A DNA stretch of 64,000 nucleotides from Woeseiaceae bacterium (GCA_030065915.1 JASJCQ010000016.1:24621-88620); one strand, 5' to 3'; positions 9,559 through 19,375 are shown, counted from the stretch's first letter. The notes: a model not told the origin generated them from the sequence alone. Made by a program: numbers and translations.

Positions 9559-9585
9559 CGCGAAGCCTGCGTATTTGCAAACAAG

Positions 9586-9621
9586 CGGCGTTCAGAGGAC
9601 ACTCCGAACGCCGTTTTTTTT
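9586..9621 (+). terminator. Rho-independent terminator between pilC and pilD
   Basis: A perfect 8 bp stem CGGCGTTC/GAACGCCG with a 12 nt loop is followed by eight T residues (9614-9621). It ends 11 nt before the pilD ATG, so pilD either depends on read-through or has a promoter inside or before pilC. Confidence 0.9.
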
Positions 9622-9632
9622 GAAGTCCTCCG

Positions 9633-10517
9633 ATGATTGAACTGCTTGCCGAGTTTCCTATCGCCTTCATCGCGATCGTATTCGCATTCGCATTGTTGTT
9701 CGGCAGCTTTATCAACGTCGTTATCTACCGCTTGCCGATCATGATGGAACGCGATTGGCGGGAACAGTGCAAAGAGCTCGCCGACATGCCGGTCAACGAC
9801 GTGCCGGAAAAAACCTTCAACCTTCTCGTGCCCCGCTCGCGCTGCCCTTCCTGTGGCGCGCAGATCAGCAGCCTGGGGAACATCCCGGTGATCAGTTACC
9901 TCGCACTCAGGGGTCGTTGCGGCAATTGCGGCACCAGCATTTCGATGCGCTACCCGATCGTCGAGTTCGTCACGGCAAGCCTGTGTGCGTTTGTCGCGTG
10001 GCGCTTTGGTTTCTCAGCCGAATCGATGATGGCGATTGTCATGACGCTCGCACTCGTACCCATCACGATGATCGATGCGGACCATCAATTGATTCCGGAT
10101 TCTATTGTGTTGCCGCTCCTTTGGATCGGTCTTGCGATGAGCCTCTGGCATCCGTTGGCGGGCACCGAGGTGCTATTCATTGAACCGCAGCAGGCGATCA
10201 TCGGTGCCATGGTTGGATACCTGAGCCTGTGGAGTGTCTACTGGCTGTTCAAGCTCGTGACAGGCAAGGAAGGCATGGGGCACGGTGACTTCAAGTTGTT
10301 GGCGGCGCTCGGTGCCTGGCTCGGCTGGCAGGCACTGCCTACGATCATCCTGATGTCGGCTGTCGTCGGCGCCGCTTTCGGTTTGTCGATGATCCTGTTC
10401 CGCGGCCGTGACCGCGCCGTCCCGATGCCGTTCGGCCCTTTTCTCGCGGCGGCCGGCTGGATTACGATGCTCTATGGCGAGGCGATCAAGGACGCCTACG
10501 TAGGAACATTTTTCTGA
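9633..10517 (+). CDS. pilD: Prepilin leader peptidase / N-methyltransferase PilD
   Basis: PilD cleaves and N-methylates type IV prepilins and type II secretion pseudopilins in the inner membrane. The N-terminal domain has two zinc-binding CxxC pairs (CPSC at 71-74 and CGNC at 96-99). The catalytic aspartates of the aspartyl protease fold lie in MIDADHQLIPD (148/150) and GMGHGDFKLLAALGAWLG (Asp219). About eight hydrophobic helices are visible. The 294 residues are typical. coaE follows after 19 nt, the order seen in Pseudomonas. Confidence 0.96.
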   Translation: MIELLAEFPIAFIAIVFAFALLFGSFINVVIYRLPIMMERDWREQCKELADMPVNDVPEKTFNLLVPRSRCPSCGAQISSLGNIPVISYLALRGRCGNCGTSISMRYPIVEFVTASLCAFVAWRFGFSAESMMAIVMTLALVPITMIDADHQLIPDSIVLPLLWIGLAMSLWHPLAGTEVLFIEPQQAIIGAMVGYLSLWSVYWLFKLVTGKEGMGHGDFKLLAALGAWLGWQALPTIILMSAVVGAAFGLSMILFRGRDRAVPMPFGPFLAAAGWITMLYGEAIKDAYVGTFF

Positions 10518-10536
10518 GAGCAAGTTCCGGGGGACG

Positions 10537-11169
10537 ATGAATCTACACTCCGATCATCCATTCAGGGTCGGCCTGACCGGCGGTATCGCAAGCGGCAAGT
10601 CTACCGTCGCAGATCACTTTGCCGCGCTTGGCGTTCCCGTCATCGATACCGATGTCATCGCTCGTGAGGTCGTTGAACCGGGTCAGCCTGCGCTGAAAGA
10701 TATTGCGGAGGCTTTTGGCAACGGCGTCATTACCGACAGTGGCGCGCTCGACCGGGCCGCGCTGCGCGAGCTGATTTTCGCTGTCGACGATGCAAGAAAA
10801 CTGCTCGAAGCTATCCTGCATCCGATCATTCGCGAAGAGACTGTAAGGCAGGCCAACAATGCCGGCGGTGACTACCAGGTCATCGTTGTACCGTTATTGA
10901 CCGAGTCCCCGTTGAAACTGTTTGTCGACCGCGTGCTCGTCGTCGACTGCGATAAGGAGACTCAGCTCAGACGACTCATGAGCCGGGATGGAGAGACGCA
11001 GGAGAGTGCCGAACGCATCCTGTCCGCTCAATCGAGTCGCGAGGAGCGGCTGGAGATCGCCGACGACGTCATCAAGAACCAGGGCGAACTCAACGAACTG
11101 GCCAAGCAGGTGGCGGAGATGCATGAGCAGTACCAGGCGCTGGCGAGGGCTCACAGACAGGGCTTTTAA
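10537..11169 (+). CDS. coaE: Dephospho-CoA kinase
   Basis: CoaE phosphorylates the ribose 3'-OH of dephospho-CoA, the last step of coenzyme A synthesis. The P-loop GGIASGKST lies at residues 15-23, and the DTDVIAREVVEPG segment is characteristic. A GGGGGACG ribosome site precedes the ATG. The 210 residues match the family. It is part of the pilD-coaE-zapD run common in Gammaproteobacteria. Confidence 0.95.
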   Translation: MNLHSDHPFRVGLTGGIASGKSTVADHFAALGVPVIDTDVIAREVVEPGQPALKDIAEAFGNGVITDSGALDRAALRELIFAVDDARKLLEAILHPIIREETVRQANNAGGDYQVIVVPLLTESPLKLFVDRVLVVDCDKETQLRRLMSRDGETQESAERILSAQSSREERLEIADDVIKNQGELNELAKQVAEMHEQYQALARAHRQGF

Positions 11170-11207
11170 ATCAGCCGTTTGCGGTCAATGCCGGCAAAGC
11201 GCAGAAT

Positions 11208-12014
11208 ATGAGCATGCCGAAACCTGCAGGAAACCTGAACCAGGAAACCGCCCTCGAGCGAGCCAACTACGAGCTCCCGCTGAACGAGCGTATGCGGACC
11301 TTCCTGCGTCTCGACTTCCTGCATCAGCAGATGCTGCACAACAACGAAGACACGGCCGCCTGGGGTACCCGGGCGACGATCGCGACACTCTTAGACATCC
11401 TGGCGATCCTGTCCCGGGGTGATATCCGAAGCGAAGTACACAAGGAAATTGATATACAGATCAATCGCTTGCAGCGCTTCACGAGCCAGCCCGGAGTCGA
11501 TACCAGCGCCCTGGACAGCGTCTTGAAGAACCTGATCGACAGCCGGGCCCAGATCGGGGCAATCGGCACGCAGTTCCTGACTTCGCTGAAGGACAGCGTG
11601 TTCCTGAATGCGATCAAGCACCGCAGCACGATCCCGGGCGGCACCTGCGAGTTTGATCTTCCCGAATACAGCCACTGGCTCCGCCTGCCCTACGAGAAGC
11701 GCGAGCAGGACATGCGCGAGTGGATGGACGCGACGCGTCCGGTCTGCGACGCCGTCGCCGAAATTTTGTGGCTGATTCGTGAAAGCGGCCAGTCGGAGAA
11801 CAAGACGGCCATTAACGGCATGTTCCAACACAGCATGCAGAAAGATGCGCATTGCCGGCTGCTTCGCGTCTCGCTGCCCGGTAACAGCTCGTTGTTCCCG
11901 GAGATCAGCGGCAGTCAGCACCGCTTTACGATCCGCTTCCTCGAGTGGTCATCGTTTGAGAGTCGCGCCGTCCAGACCGGCCACGACGTCAAGTTTCAGC
12001 TGAGCATCTGCTGA
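11208..12014 (+). CDS. zapD: Cell division protein ZapD
   Basis: ZapD (YacF) bundles FtsZ filaments at the Z ring. The 268 residues show the family pattern YELPLNERMRTFLRLDFL near the start and the C-terminal beta domain with SLPGNSSLFPEISGSQHRF. A second in-frame ATG at 11214 is equally possible. The 3' end overlaps the convergent mutT gene by 19 bp, so the two transcripts are complementary there. FtsZ itself is encoded about 6 kb away. Confidence 0.92.
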   Translation: MSMPKPAGNLNQETALERANYELPLNERMRTFLRLDFLHQQMLHNNEDTAAWGTRATIATLLDILAILSRGDIRSEVHKEIDIQINRLQRFTSQPGVDTSALDSVLKNLIDSRAQIGAIGTQFLTSLKDSVFLNAIKHRSTIPGGTCEFDLPEYSHWLRLPYEKREQDMREWMDATRPVCDAVAEILWLIRESGQSENKTAINGMFQHSMQKDAHCRLLRVSLPGNSSLFPEISGSQHRFTIRFLEWSSFESRAVQTGHDVKFQLSIC

Positions 12015-12400
12015 CCCTGTAAGGCGCTCACAACGGGCGCATCCGCTGGCAACAGCTTCGCGCCCTCGAGCTCATCGACAGAGATCCACTGAAGCTGCTG
12101 GCCCTCGAGCCCGCTTGGCTCGTCTTGCCATTCCGTTACGAGAAAGAAGTCGATCGTCACCCTGCGGTCCGGGTACTCGTGACAGAGATTCATAAAGTGT
12201 TCGAACGTCGTTGCCCGTATGCCGAGTTCCTCGACGAGTTCTCGTTGCAGCGCGTCGGTCGCAGATTCGTGCTGGCCGATCTTGCCACCGGGAAACTCCC
12301 ACATACCGTGAAAAGGGCCGTCGCCTAGCCGCTCGGCGATCAGGACATTGCCACTGCCGTCGACGAGGATGCCGGCAGCCACTCGAAAGTGTCTGATCAA
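11996..12400 (-). CDS. mutT: Nudix hydrolase MutT-like (8-oxo-dGTP diphosphatase)
   Basis: This enzyme is expected to remove oxidised dGTP from the nucleotide pool. The Nudix box is complete ([20 protein letters not shown], then ELGI) and the N terminus [19 protein letters not shown] is MutT-like. The 134 residues are usual. The start is a TTG overlapping the secA stop (TTGA), implying translational coupling; a GTG at codon 7 is an alternative. In many Gammaproteobacteria mutT follows secA, supporting the MutT assignment over other Nudix activities. Confidence 0.9.
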   Translation of the reverse strand: MIRHFRVAAGILVDGSGNVLIAERLGDGPFHGMWEFPGGKIGQHESATDALQRELVEELGIRATTFEHFMNLCHEYPDRRVTIDFFLVTEWQDEPSGLEGQQLQWISVDELEGAKLLPADAPVVSALQGQQMLS

Positions 12401-15315
12401 TTAAGCTTGCCGTGGCACTGCTTGTATTTCTTGCCCGACCCGCAGGGACAGGGCTCGTTGCGCCCGACCTTGCGGCCCTCTCGCACGAAAGGCGCTGCCT
12501 CCTGCTGTCGAGGAGGCTGGGCTCCGCCGCGCTGTGGCCGGGCAGCGGGCTGTTCGCTGCTGCCTATCGTCTGTGCCTGCGCATGCTGGAACTGCATGGC
12601 CTTCTCCTGCGCCAGCCTGCGTTGCCGCGCGAGTTCGTCCACCTCTTCCTCACTCTGGATTCGTATGCGCGACAGAATGCTGATCGTCTGCTGTTTGACC
12701 TGTTCGAGCATGTCGCCAAACATCTCGAAGGCCTCGCGCTTGTATTCCTGCTTCGGGTTCTTCTGCGCGTAGGACCGGAGACCGATACCCTGTCGCAGGT
12801 GGTCCATTGCGGCAAGGTGCTCTTTCCAGTGATGGTCGAGCTGTCGAAGCATGATCTGCTTCTCGACGCTGCGCATCAGGTCGCTGCCGATCTGCTCTTC
12901 TTTTTCTTCGTAGGCCTTGTTGACCGCGTCGATACACCGGTCGCGGATGTCGTCGGCATTGATGTTCGGTTCGTCGCGAACCATCTTCGTAATCTCGAGA
13001 CTCACGCCATAGTCGGACTCGAGCGCTGAAGCGAGACCGTCAGTATCCCACTGCTCGTCAAGGCTGCCGGGCGGGATGTGCATCGCAACCGTCTCCTCGA
13101 TGACCTCCTCGCGAATAGCGGCGACGGAATCCTTGATCTCGTCGGCCTCCATTAACTCGGCGCGCTGATGATAGACAACCTTGCGCTGATCGTTGGCGAC
13201 ATCGTCATATTCGAGCAGGTTCTTTCGGATGTCGAAGTTGTGCGCCTCAACCTTTCGCTGCGCGCGTTCGATCTGTCGCGACAGCAGCTTGCTTTCGATG
13301 GCCTCGCCTTCGCGCATGCCTGCTCTCGACAGCAGGTTCTTCGTACGCTCGGGATCGCCGAATATCCGCATCAGCTGGTCTTCCATCGACAGGTAGAAGC
13401 GGCTCGAACCCGGGTCGCCCTGGCGGCCCGAACGTCCACGCAACTGGTTGTCGATTCGGCGAGACTCGTGACGCTCGGTGCCGATGATGTGCAGGCCGCC
13501 GGCATCCAGCACCTGCTGGTGACGCTGTTCCCACTCGGCACGAGTCGATGACTCGTCGCCGGTCTCCTGCAGCTCCGCGTCAAGCTTGCCGCCGAGCACA
13601 ATGTCGGTGCCGCGACCGGCCATATTGGTCGCGATCGTGATCTTGCCCGGTCGGCCGGCGTTCTGGACGATGTGCGCCTCGCGCTCATGCTGCTTGGCGT
13701 TCAGTACTTCGTGGTCGATCTTGCCCTTCTTCAGAAGCCCGGACAGGTACTCGGAGGTCTCGATCGACGTCGTACCGACCAGCACCGGCTGGCCGCGCTC
13801 CGCACAGTCCGTGATGTCCTCGATGATGGCGTCGAACTTGTCTTTTTCCGTCAGGTACACGAGGTCGGCGGAATCGTCGCGCACCATCGGCCGGTGCGTC
13901 GGAATGACGACGACCTCGAGCCCGTAAATCGACTGGAACTCGAAGGCCTCGGTATCCGCCGTTCCGGTCATGCCCGACAGGTTCTGGTACAGGCGGAAGT
14001 AGTTCTGGAACGTGATTGACGCGATCGTCTGGTTTTCGTGTTTGATCGAGACACCCTCTTTGGCCTCGATCGCCTGGTGCAGGCCATCCGACCATCGGCG
14101 TCCCGGCATCGTCCTGCCCGTGAATTCGTCGACGATGACGATGTTTCCGTCCTGGACGATGTATTCGACGTCCTTCTGGTAGATTGCGTGAGCACGCAGT
14201 GCCGCATTCAGGTGGTGCAACAGCTTGATATTGCCGGCATCGTAGAGGCTGTCACCTTCCTCCAGCAGGCCGGCCTGCTGCATCAGGCCCTCGACCTTCT
14301 CCTGGCCGTCCTCGGTCATATGCGCCTGCTTGGCCTTCAGGTCAATCGTGAAATCACCGCGCGGCACCAGCTTGCACTTCGCCGTCTTCTCGCTGTCGTC
14401 GACAAGCACGACGTCCGCACCGCGGTCTTCGGCAAGCCGAACTGCCTCGTCGATGCTGAACGTGTCCTGCGAATCCTCGCCTTCCCCTGTGGTCACGGGC
14501 TTGCCGTTGTCGTCGGTCAGGCTCAGCTTCTTCGCGAGGATGTCGTAATTGGTGGGCTGGTCCTGCTCTTCGTGCTTGTTGAGCTTGGGAATCAGCTTGT
14601 TGATACGCGCATAGAGGTCGGTACTGGTCTCGGCCGGGCCTGATATGATCAACGGCGTGCGCGCTTCGTCGATCAGGATTGAGTCCACTTCGTCGACGAC
14701 TGCGAAATTCAGGTTTCCCATCACGCGGTCGTCGGAGCCGAACGCGAGATTATCGCGCAGGTAGTCGAAGCCGAGCTCGTTGTTCGTTGCGTAGGTGATG
14801 TCACTGCCGTAGGCAGCTTTCTTCTCTTCCTGCGTCTGGCCGCTCTTGGCGACACCGACCGTCAATCCGAGAAACTCGTAGGCCGGGCGCATCCAGTCAG
14901 CGTCGCGCTGCGCGAGGTACTCATTCACGGTAACGACGTGCACGCCGTCGCCGCTTATCGCGTTCAAGTAGGAAGGCAGAGTAGCTACGAGCGTCTTGCC
15001 CTCGCCGGTTCTCATCTCGGCGATGTTGCCGTCGTGCAGGACCATGCCGCCGATCAGCTGGACGTCGAAAGGACGCATGCCGAGTGTTCGAACGGATGCC
15101 TCGCGTGCAACGGCAAAGGCTTCCGGCAGCAAGCTGTCCAGGCTTTCTCCGTCTTTGTAGCGTTGCCGGAACTCGTCGGTCTTGGCCGCCAGGGCAGCGT
15201 CGTCAAGCGCTTGCAGGCCCTCTTCGAGGGCGTTAATCCGGTTTACGATTTTCCCGTATTGTCTCAACATTCGCTGGTTGCGACTGCCAAAGAGACGGGT
15301 CAGAAAGTTCGCCAC
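12397..15315 (-). CDS. secA: Preprotein translocase ATPase SecA
   Basis: SecA drives export through SecYEG. The 972 residues contain Walker A MRTGEGKT near residue 105, the DEVD Walker B near 210, the conserved helicase block with [12 protein letters not shown], the scaffold domain, and a C-terminal zinc-binding SecB-binding tail ([20 protein letters not shown]) complete with CxC and CH. The start is GTG at 15313-15315, with AGGAG 6 nt upstream. It lies downstream of a gene for an M23 peptidase, and mutT is coupled to its stop codon. Confidence 0.98.
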   Translation of the reverse strand: MANFLTRLFGSRNQRMLRQYGKIVNRINALEEGLQALDDAALAAKTDEFRQRYKDGESLDSLLPEAFAVAREASVRTLGMRPFDVQLIGGMVLHDGNIAEMRTGEGKTLVATLPSYLNAISGDGVHVVTVNEYLAQRDADWMRPAYEFLGLTVGVAKSGQTQEEKKAAYGSDITYATNNELGFDYLRDNLAFGSDDRVMGNLNFAVVDEVDSILIDEARTPLIISGPAETSTDLYARINKLIPKLNKHEEQDQPTNYDILAKKLSLTDDNGKPVTTGEGEDSQDTFSIDEAVRLAEDRGADVVLVDDSEKTAKCKLVPRGDFTIDLKAKQAHMTEDGQEKVEGLMQQAGLLEEGDSLYDAGNIKLLHHLNAALRAHAIYQKDVEYIVQDGNIVIVDEFTGRTMPGRRWSDGLHQAIEAKEGVSIKHENQTIASITFQNYFRLYQNLSGMTGTADTEAFEFQSIYGLEVVVIPTHRPMVRDDSADLVYLTEKDKFDAIIEDITDCAERGQPVLVGTTSIETSEYLSGLLKKGKIDHEVLNAKQHEREAHIVQNAGRPGKITIATNMAGRGTDIVLGGKLDAELQETGDESSTRAEWEQRHQQVLDAGGLHIIGTERHESRRIDNQLRGRSGRQGDPGSSRFYLSMEDQLMRIFGDPERTKNLLSRAGMREGEAIESKLLSRQIERAQRKVEAHNFDIRKNLLEYDDVANDQRKVVYHQRAELMEADEIKDSVAAIREEVIEETVAMHIPPGSLDEQWDTDGLASALESDYGVSLEITKMVRDEPNINADDIRDRCIDAVNKAYEEKEEQIGSDLMRSVEKQIMLRQLDHHWKEHLAAMDHLRQGIGLRSYAQKNPKQEYKREAFEMFGDMLEQVKQQTISILSRIRIQSEEEVDELARQRRLAQEKAMQFQHAQAQTIGSSEQPAARPQRGGAQPPRQQEAAPFVREGRKVGRNEPCPCGSGKKYKQCHGKLN

Positions 15316-15363
15316 TCACTACTCCTGCAGGGCCGGACACAAAGCCCGGTATTCTAAGCGCTT

Positions 15364-15410
15364 GGGGACAAATTTGATATTCTGACCCCGGTTTTGGGGT
15401 CAAAATTCCC
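15364..15410 (-). repeat. Hairpin-forming repeat-like sequence upstream of secA
   Basis: Between the M23 gene and secA lies GGGGACAAATTTGATATTC (15364-15382) followed by a hairpin TGACCCC-GGTTTT-GGGGTCA (15383-15402). The stem can extend weakly into the flanking AT-rich bases. There is no T run on either strand, so it is a poor intrinsic terminator. The motif style (GGGGTCA ... TGTCCCC) resembles REP-like elements known from many proteobacteria, often associated with RAYT transposases. Only one copy was noticed in this window. Confidence 0.4.
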
Positions 15411-15424
15411 GGTCACAAGGCGGT

Positions 15425-16357
15425 TTAGCGGGAGGACTTGCGAATGAAGTTGACGGGGTTGACGCGCCGTCCGTCGCGGAGCACCTCGAAGTGCAGGTTC
15501 GGGCCCGTTGCGCGCCCGGATTCGCCCATCTTGGCGATGACCTGGCCTTTACGGACCTCGTCGCCGACAGCCACAAGGTTCTCGGAGTTGTGTGCGTAGC
15601 GGGTCGCATAGCCGTTGCCGTGCTTGACCTCGACCATCAGACCGTAGCCATAACGATCGTCGGACCAGCTGACGACGCCGTCTGCGACGGCGACGATCGG
15701 GTCACCATGACGACCGGCGAAGTCGATGCCCGTGTGGTTGGCCGGCTTGCCGGTAAACGGGTCGGTCCGCTTGCCGAAGTAAGATGAAATCCAGCCCGAA
15801 TTGACCGGACGTCCCTGCGGGTAGACGCGGTCCGTCAGGTTCTGTCGTGCCAGTACCGACTCGAGAACGCCCAGCTGAGCCTCACGATCGCCGAGCTGTG
15901 CGTCCAACGAAGCCATCGCTTCGACGACGTCGGGCACGGCGGCCATCGAGCCATGGGACAACGGTTCTTCGGGACCACCGACGGCGGGCGGCGTGTCGAA
16001 ATCGAATTCGCCGTCTTCAAGATCGGCCATGACCGTCAGGCGTCTGCCCAGCGCGTCGAGCCGGATCATCCGGGCGTTCATCTGGGCGATCCGGATCGCG
16101 AGAGCGTCGAGCTTGTCTTCTTTATCTTGGCGAATGGCTGCGATCGTGTCTCGCTGCCCGTCGAGTTCGTCCTGCAATTCGACGACCGTATCGGCGCTGA
16201 CGCCAGATCCGGTCTGCGATGAATAGAGGTAGCCAACACCGAAACCCACGAGGCCGAGAACGAGCGTCAGTGACATCGCCATCACGCCGGCAGCCCAGCC
16301 GGACACATTGATTTGTCGGGACTTTCCCAGTCCTTTGCCAAAAATGACAACGTTCAT
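15425..16357 (-). CDS. M23 family (LytM/NlpD-type) peptidoglycan endopeptidase or regulator
   Basis: This is a single-pass envelope protein with a periplasmic M23 zinc peptidase domain. The ATG at 16357 (GAGG 9 nt upstream) gives MNVVIFGKGLGKSRQINVSG, then a membrane helix near residues 22-45 and a coiled-coil stretch. The C-terminal M23 domain shows the metal ligands H and D in NHTGIDFAGRHGD and the LHFEV motif, so it is probably catalytically active. The 310 residues fit the M23 protein often found beside secA in this class. A longer frame to 16426 exists without a ribosome site. Confidence 0.9.
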   Translation of the reverse strand: MNVVIFGKGLGKSRQINVSGWAAGVMAMSLTLVLGLVGFGVGYLYSSQTGSGVSADTVVELQDELDGQRDTIAAIRQDKEDKLDALAIRIAQMNARMIRLDALGRRLTVMADLEDGEFDFDTPPAVGGPEEPLSHGSMAAVPDVVEAMASLDAQLGDREAQLGVLESVLARQNLTDRVYPQGRPVNSGWISSYFGKRTDPFTGKPANHTGIDFAGRHGDPIVAVADGVVSWSDDRYGYGLMVEVKHGNGYATRYAHNSENLVAVGDEVRKGQVIAKMGESGRATGPNLHFEVLRDGRRVNPVNFIRKSSR

Positions 16358-16657
16358 CGAGTTAGCCTCAGATGGATCCTTTTGGAATCTGGCAAGCTCG
16401 AGCACGGTTTGGTCGACACGCGGCACGGAAGCCGACCGTTTCGAATTATGTGTGTGTGCTCAATCATTGCCTGGCAGCCCCGCTGTCGTAGGAAAATTCC
16501 CTTAGACCGGTGGTTTTGCGCCCTCAGCTTTCGCTGAGTTTGCCCTTATCTGGCGCACAATATGCATAATGTCGGTTTCCATTACAAGAACAGGGTCTTG
16601 CATTGGTGACTTCGCGCACCCGCGGAAGGCCCGAATAGCCAAATCGGTCACACTTTT
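16358..16657. other. Divergent intergenic region between the M23 gene and dciA
   Basis: This 300 bp stretch has no credible ORF. It holds a small hairpin CTCAGC-TTTC-GCTGAG (16523-16538) and the AT-rich patch ACAATATGCATAATG (16557-16571). CATAAT at 16565-16570 could be a -10 for dciA, but no good -35 is seen. The promoter for the M23-secA-mutT unit should also lie here. Confidence 0.4.
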
Positions 16658-16957
16658 ATGACGGCAAAGAGCCTCGAATCCCTTCTGAACCCCGGCAGCG
16701 ACGGCGATCTGGGCGGTATCGTAAGGAAAGCCAGGACCCTGGCCGACCTGACGACCGGGCTAAAGTCGGCCCTGGCAGACGATCTCGCTTCCGGGATTAT
16801 CGCCGTAAACCTCAGGGAAGACGCGCTGGTACTGGTCTGTTCGAGCTCGGCGTGGGCGTCGAGGCTGCGTTTCGAGGAGCAGCAGGTCAGGGAAGCGGCG
16901 GCTTCGATCGGCCAGGCGGTTGAACACGTCGTCGTCCGCGTGTCGCGGGACGCCTGA
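16658..16957 (+). CDS. dciA: DciA-like (DUF721) replicative helicase loader
   Basis: DciA is the ancestral DnaB loader used by bacteria without DnaC; it acts at replication initiation. The 99 residues contain the DUF721 pattern: a helical start, then an RNA/DNA-binding-like beta segment with LVLVCSSSAWASRLRF. Its place between lpxC and secA is the usual position of dciA in Gammaproteobacteria. It is the only plus-strand gene in this stretch and ends 10 bp from the lpxC stop. It is short for the family; the C-terminal disordered tail is minimal. Confidence 0.8.
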   Translation: MTAKSLESLLNPGSDGDLGGIVRKARTLADLTTGLKSALADDLASGIIAVNLREDALVLVCSSSAWASRLRFEEQQVREAAASIGQAVEHVVVRVSRDA

Positions 16958-16967
16958 GCGTCCGCCG

Positions 16968-17876
16968 TCAGGCGTAGGCCGGCGTCGCGTAGGAGATGGG
17001 CGCCTTGCCGGAATCCTTGAAAGTAGCCTCTTCCCAGGATCCCGTTTGCTCGAGCAGTGCACGCAACAGTTTGTTGTTCAGGTCGTGACCCGACTTGTAG
17101 GCGCGGAACTCGCCGATCAGCGTATGGCCCAGCAGGTAGGCATCACCGATGGCGTCGAGAATCTTGTGAATAACGAACTCGTTCGAATAACGGAGGCCGT
17201 CCTCATTGAGGATGCGATAGTCATCGAGCACGATCGCGTTGTCCATGCTCCCGCCCAGGGTCAGATTTCGTTCACGCAGCGCCTCGACGTCGCGCAGGAA
17301 ACAAAAGGTCCTCGCCCGGCTGACTTCCTTCAGGAACGACGTCGATGAAAAATCGATGGTCGCAGTCTGGTTGATCTTGTTGAATACCGGGTGATTGAAG
17401 AAGACTTCGAAGTTCACCTTGAAGCCGTTGAAAGGCACAAGCTCTGCCCACTTGTCGCCGTCTTCGACCCGTATCTTCTTCTTGATCCTGACAAACTTCT
17501 TCGGTGCGTTCTGCTCCTCGATGCCCGCTGACTGCAGCAGGAACACGAAGGGCCCGGCACTCCCGTCCATGATCGGCACCTCGGCAGCGGACAGATCGAT
17601 GTAGAGATTGTCGATGCCGAGACCGGCCAGCGCCGACATAAGGTGCTCGACGGTCGCTACCTTGACGCCATCCTTGACCAACGTCGTTCCGAGCATCGTC
17701 TCGCCCACCAGTGTCGGGTCCGCCTTGATGTCGACGGGATCGTCCAGGTCGACGCGGCGAAAAACGATCCCCGTGTTTTCTGCGGCGGGTCGAAGGGTCA
17801 TGTAGACCTTTTCGCCGTTGTGCAATCCAACTCCCGTCGCACGGATTGCCGTTTTTAAAGTTCTTTGTCGCAGCAT
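16968..17876 (-). CDS. lpxC: UDP-3-O-acyl-N-acetylglucosamine deacetylase
   Basis: LpxC performs the first committed step of lipid A synthesis and is zinc dependent. The start [20 protein letters not shown] is canonical. Metal and catalytic residues appear in [14 protein letters not shown] (His near 79), and in [15 protein letters not shown] and [14 protein letters not shown] (the last carrying the catalytic His near 265). The 302 residues match E. coli (305). It is last in the dcw cluster, separated from ftsZ by 347 bp containing a strong hairpin, so it probably has a partly independent promoter. Confidence 0.97.
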   Translation of the reverse strand: MLRQRTLKTAIRATGVGLHNGEKVYMTLRPAAENTGIVFRRVDLDDPVDIKADPTLVGETMLGTTLVKDGVKVATVEHLMSALAGLGIDNLYIDLSAAEVPIMDGSAGPFVFLLQSAGIEEQNAPKKFVRIKKKIRVEDGDKWAELVPFNGFKVNFEVFFNHPVFNKINQTATIDFSSTSFLKEVSRARTFCFLRDVEALRERNLTLGGSMDNAIVLDDYRILNEDGLRYSNEFVIHKILDAIGDAYLLGHTLIGEFRAYKSGHDLNNKLLRALLEQTGSWEEATFKDSGKAPISYATPAYA

Positions 17877-18223
17877 CGCTACATTTGCACTCGTATGCGC
17901 GTCACGCCGCTGGGGCGAAAAGCGTCTGTTAACTGTTTATTTTCGGGGGACTTACGCCGCGTCCAGTCGACGAAGGTCCGTTAATGAAGTCGCAAACGTT
18001 GAATACGTTGCGAAACTGCCACACCGGCAGCCAAATTTGCACACAGCGAACTTGTTTAGGATAGCCAGAGGTTAGCACAGCGTAGAAAAACTCTTCAAGA
18101 TTTTCAGTGCCTTAGGCGAGTTTGTGATGCCGACCGGCAGCTTGTGCCATCGAGAGGCAGGAAGTCGCTGGCCCGGCAGCCAAACCGGGCCAGCGTTGCG
18201 GAGAAGAGCCTGCAGGCTTAAGC
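17877..18223 (-). other. ftsZ-lpxC intergenic region
   Basis: The 347 bp between the ftsZ stop and the lpxC start hold no convincing gene. Near ftsZ is a perfect 11 bp stem-loop (18166-18195). The remainder is relatively AT-rich for this genome and probably carries the lpxC promoter. A possible pair on the minus strand is TTGAAG/TAACCT with an 18 bp spacer in the middle of the region, but it is weak. Confidence 0.5.
18166..18195 (-). terminator. Strong stem-loop after ftsZ (attenuator or processing site)
   Basis: A perfect 11 bp stem CGCTGGCCCGG/CCGGGCCAGCG with an 8 nt loop begins 28 nt past the ftsZ stop on the minus strand. There is no T run on either side, so it is not a textbook terminator. 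It may pause polymerase, protect the mRNA 3' end or mark an RNase cut between ftsZ and lpxC. Confidence 0.55.
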
Positions 18224-19375
18224 CTAGTCGGCCTGGCGCCGCAGAAACGCCGGAATATCCAGCAGGTCTTCCTGCAGTCCGGCGTCGTCCAGTCCGTCAC
18301 CGACGGCTCGCTTGCGCTGCACCGTCGGCTTGTCGAGGCCATGGTAGTTGGGCTCACGCTGCTGCGCCGTCTCGGGACGTCGAACGATACGCATCGGTGT
18401 GTCTGCCGTTCGCGCCAGGCCCTGGCCGAGGCCCGTTGCGACAACGGTGACCCGAATACGATCCGTCATGTCCGGATCGATGACGGTGCCGACAACGACC
18501 GTCGCGTCGTCGGACGCGAACTCCTTGACGGTGGCGCCGACTTCCTGGAACTCGCCAATCGACAGATCCATGCCAGCCGTCACGTTCACGAGGATGCCAT
18601 TAGCCCCGGCAAGGTTGATGTCTTCGAGCAGCGGGCTCGATACCGCAGCTTCGGCAGCTTCGCGTGCCCGGTCTTCACCGGACGACGAACCTGAGCCCAT
18701 CATCGCCATGCCCATCTCGGACATGACTGTGCGGACATCGGCGAAGTCAACGTTGATCAGTCCCGGCCGCGTGATCAGCTCCGCGATGCCCTGTACCGCG
18801 CCCTGCAATACCTGGTTGGCGGAACGGAAGGCATCCAGCAGTGTCGTGTCGCCGCCGAGTACGCTCAGGAGTTTCTCGTTCGGGATGGTGATAAGCGAGT
18901 CAACGTACTTGCCGAGCTCACCGATGCCATGATCGGCGATGGCCATACGCTTCCCGCCTTCCATCGAGAAGGGCTTGGTTACGACGGCGACGGTCAGTAT
19001 GCCGAGCTCTCTCGCGACCTGCGCAACAACCGGGGCAGCGCCCGTGCCGGTGCCACCGCCCATGCCGGCCGTAATGAACAACATGTCCGCACCCTCGATC
19101 GCCTCGTGGATCCGGTCACGGTCCTCCATCGCTGCCTGTCGGCCCGTGTCGGGATCGGCGCCGGCGCCGAGGCCCTTCGTGATGTTGCAACCGATCTGCA
19201 ACGACGTTCTTACGCGTGAGCCCTTCAGGGCCTGTGCGTCCGTGTTGGCGCAGATGAACTCGACACCCTCGATTCCGGTGTCGACCATGTGCGAAACAGC
19301 GTTGCCGCCGCCACCACCAACACCGATGACCTTGATGACTGCGCTTTGGCTGTGCGCGTCCATTAATTCAAACAT
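18224..19375 (-). CDS. ftsZ: Cell division GTPase FtsZ
   Basis: This tubulin homologue forms the Z ring. The 383 residues show the nucleotide-binding start IKVIGVGGGGGNAVSHMV, the tubulin signature GMGGGTGTGAAPVVAQ near residue 105 and the synergy-loop region with NVDFADVRTVM. The conserved C-terminal peptide LDIPAFLRRQAD binds FtsA, ZipA and ZapD. A strong ribosome site (GGAGGAAATC) precedes the ATG. It follows ftsA by 82 nt, within which a dedicated promoter could lie. Confidence 0.98.
   Translation of the reverse strand: MFELMDAHSQSAVIKVIGVGGGGGNAVSHMVDTGIEGVEFICANTDAQALKGSRVRTSLQIGCNITKGLGAGADPDTGRQAAMEDRDRIHEAIEGADMLFITAGMGGGTGTGAAPVVAQVARELGILTVAVVTKPFSMEGGKRMAIADHGIGELGKYVDSLITIPNEKLLSVLGGDTTLLDAFRSANQVLQGAVQGIAELITRPGLINVDFADVRTVMSEMGMAMMGSGSSSGEDRAREAAEAAVSSPLLEDINLAGANGILVNVTAGMDLSIGEFQEVGATVKEFASDDATVVVGTVIDPDMTDRIRVTVVATGLGQGLARTADTPMRIVRRPETAQQREPNYHGLDKPTVQRKRAVGDGLDDAGLQEDLLDIPAFLRRQAD

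Noticed and set aside
16523..16538. CTCAGC-TTTC-GCTGAG hairpin as a terminator or riboswitch upstream of dciA
   Set aside because: The stem is short and the downstream sequence is only mildly T-rich. No riboswitch core was recognised.
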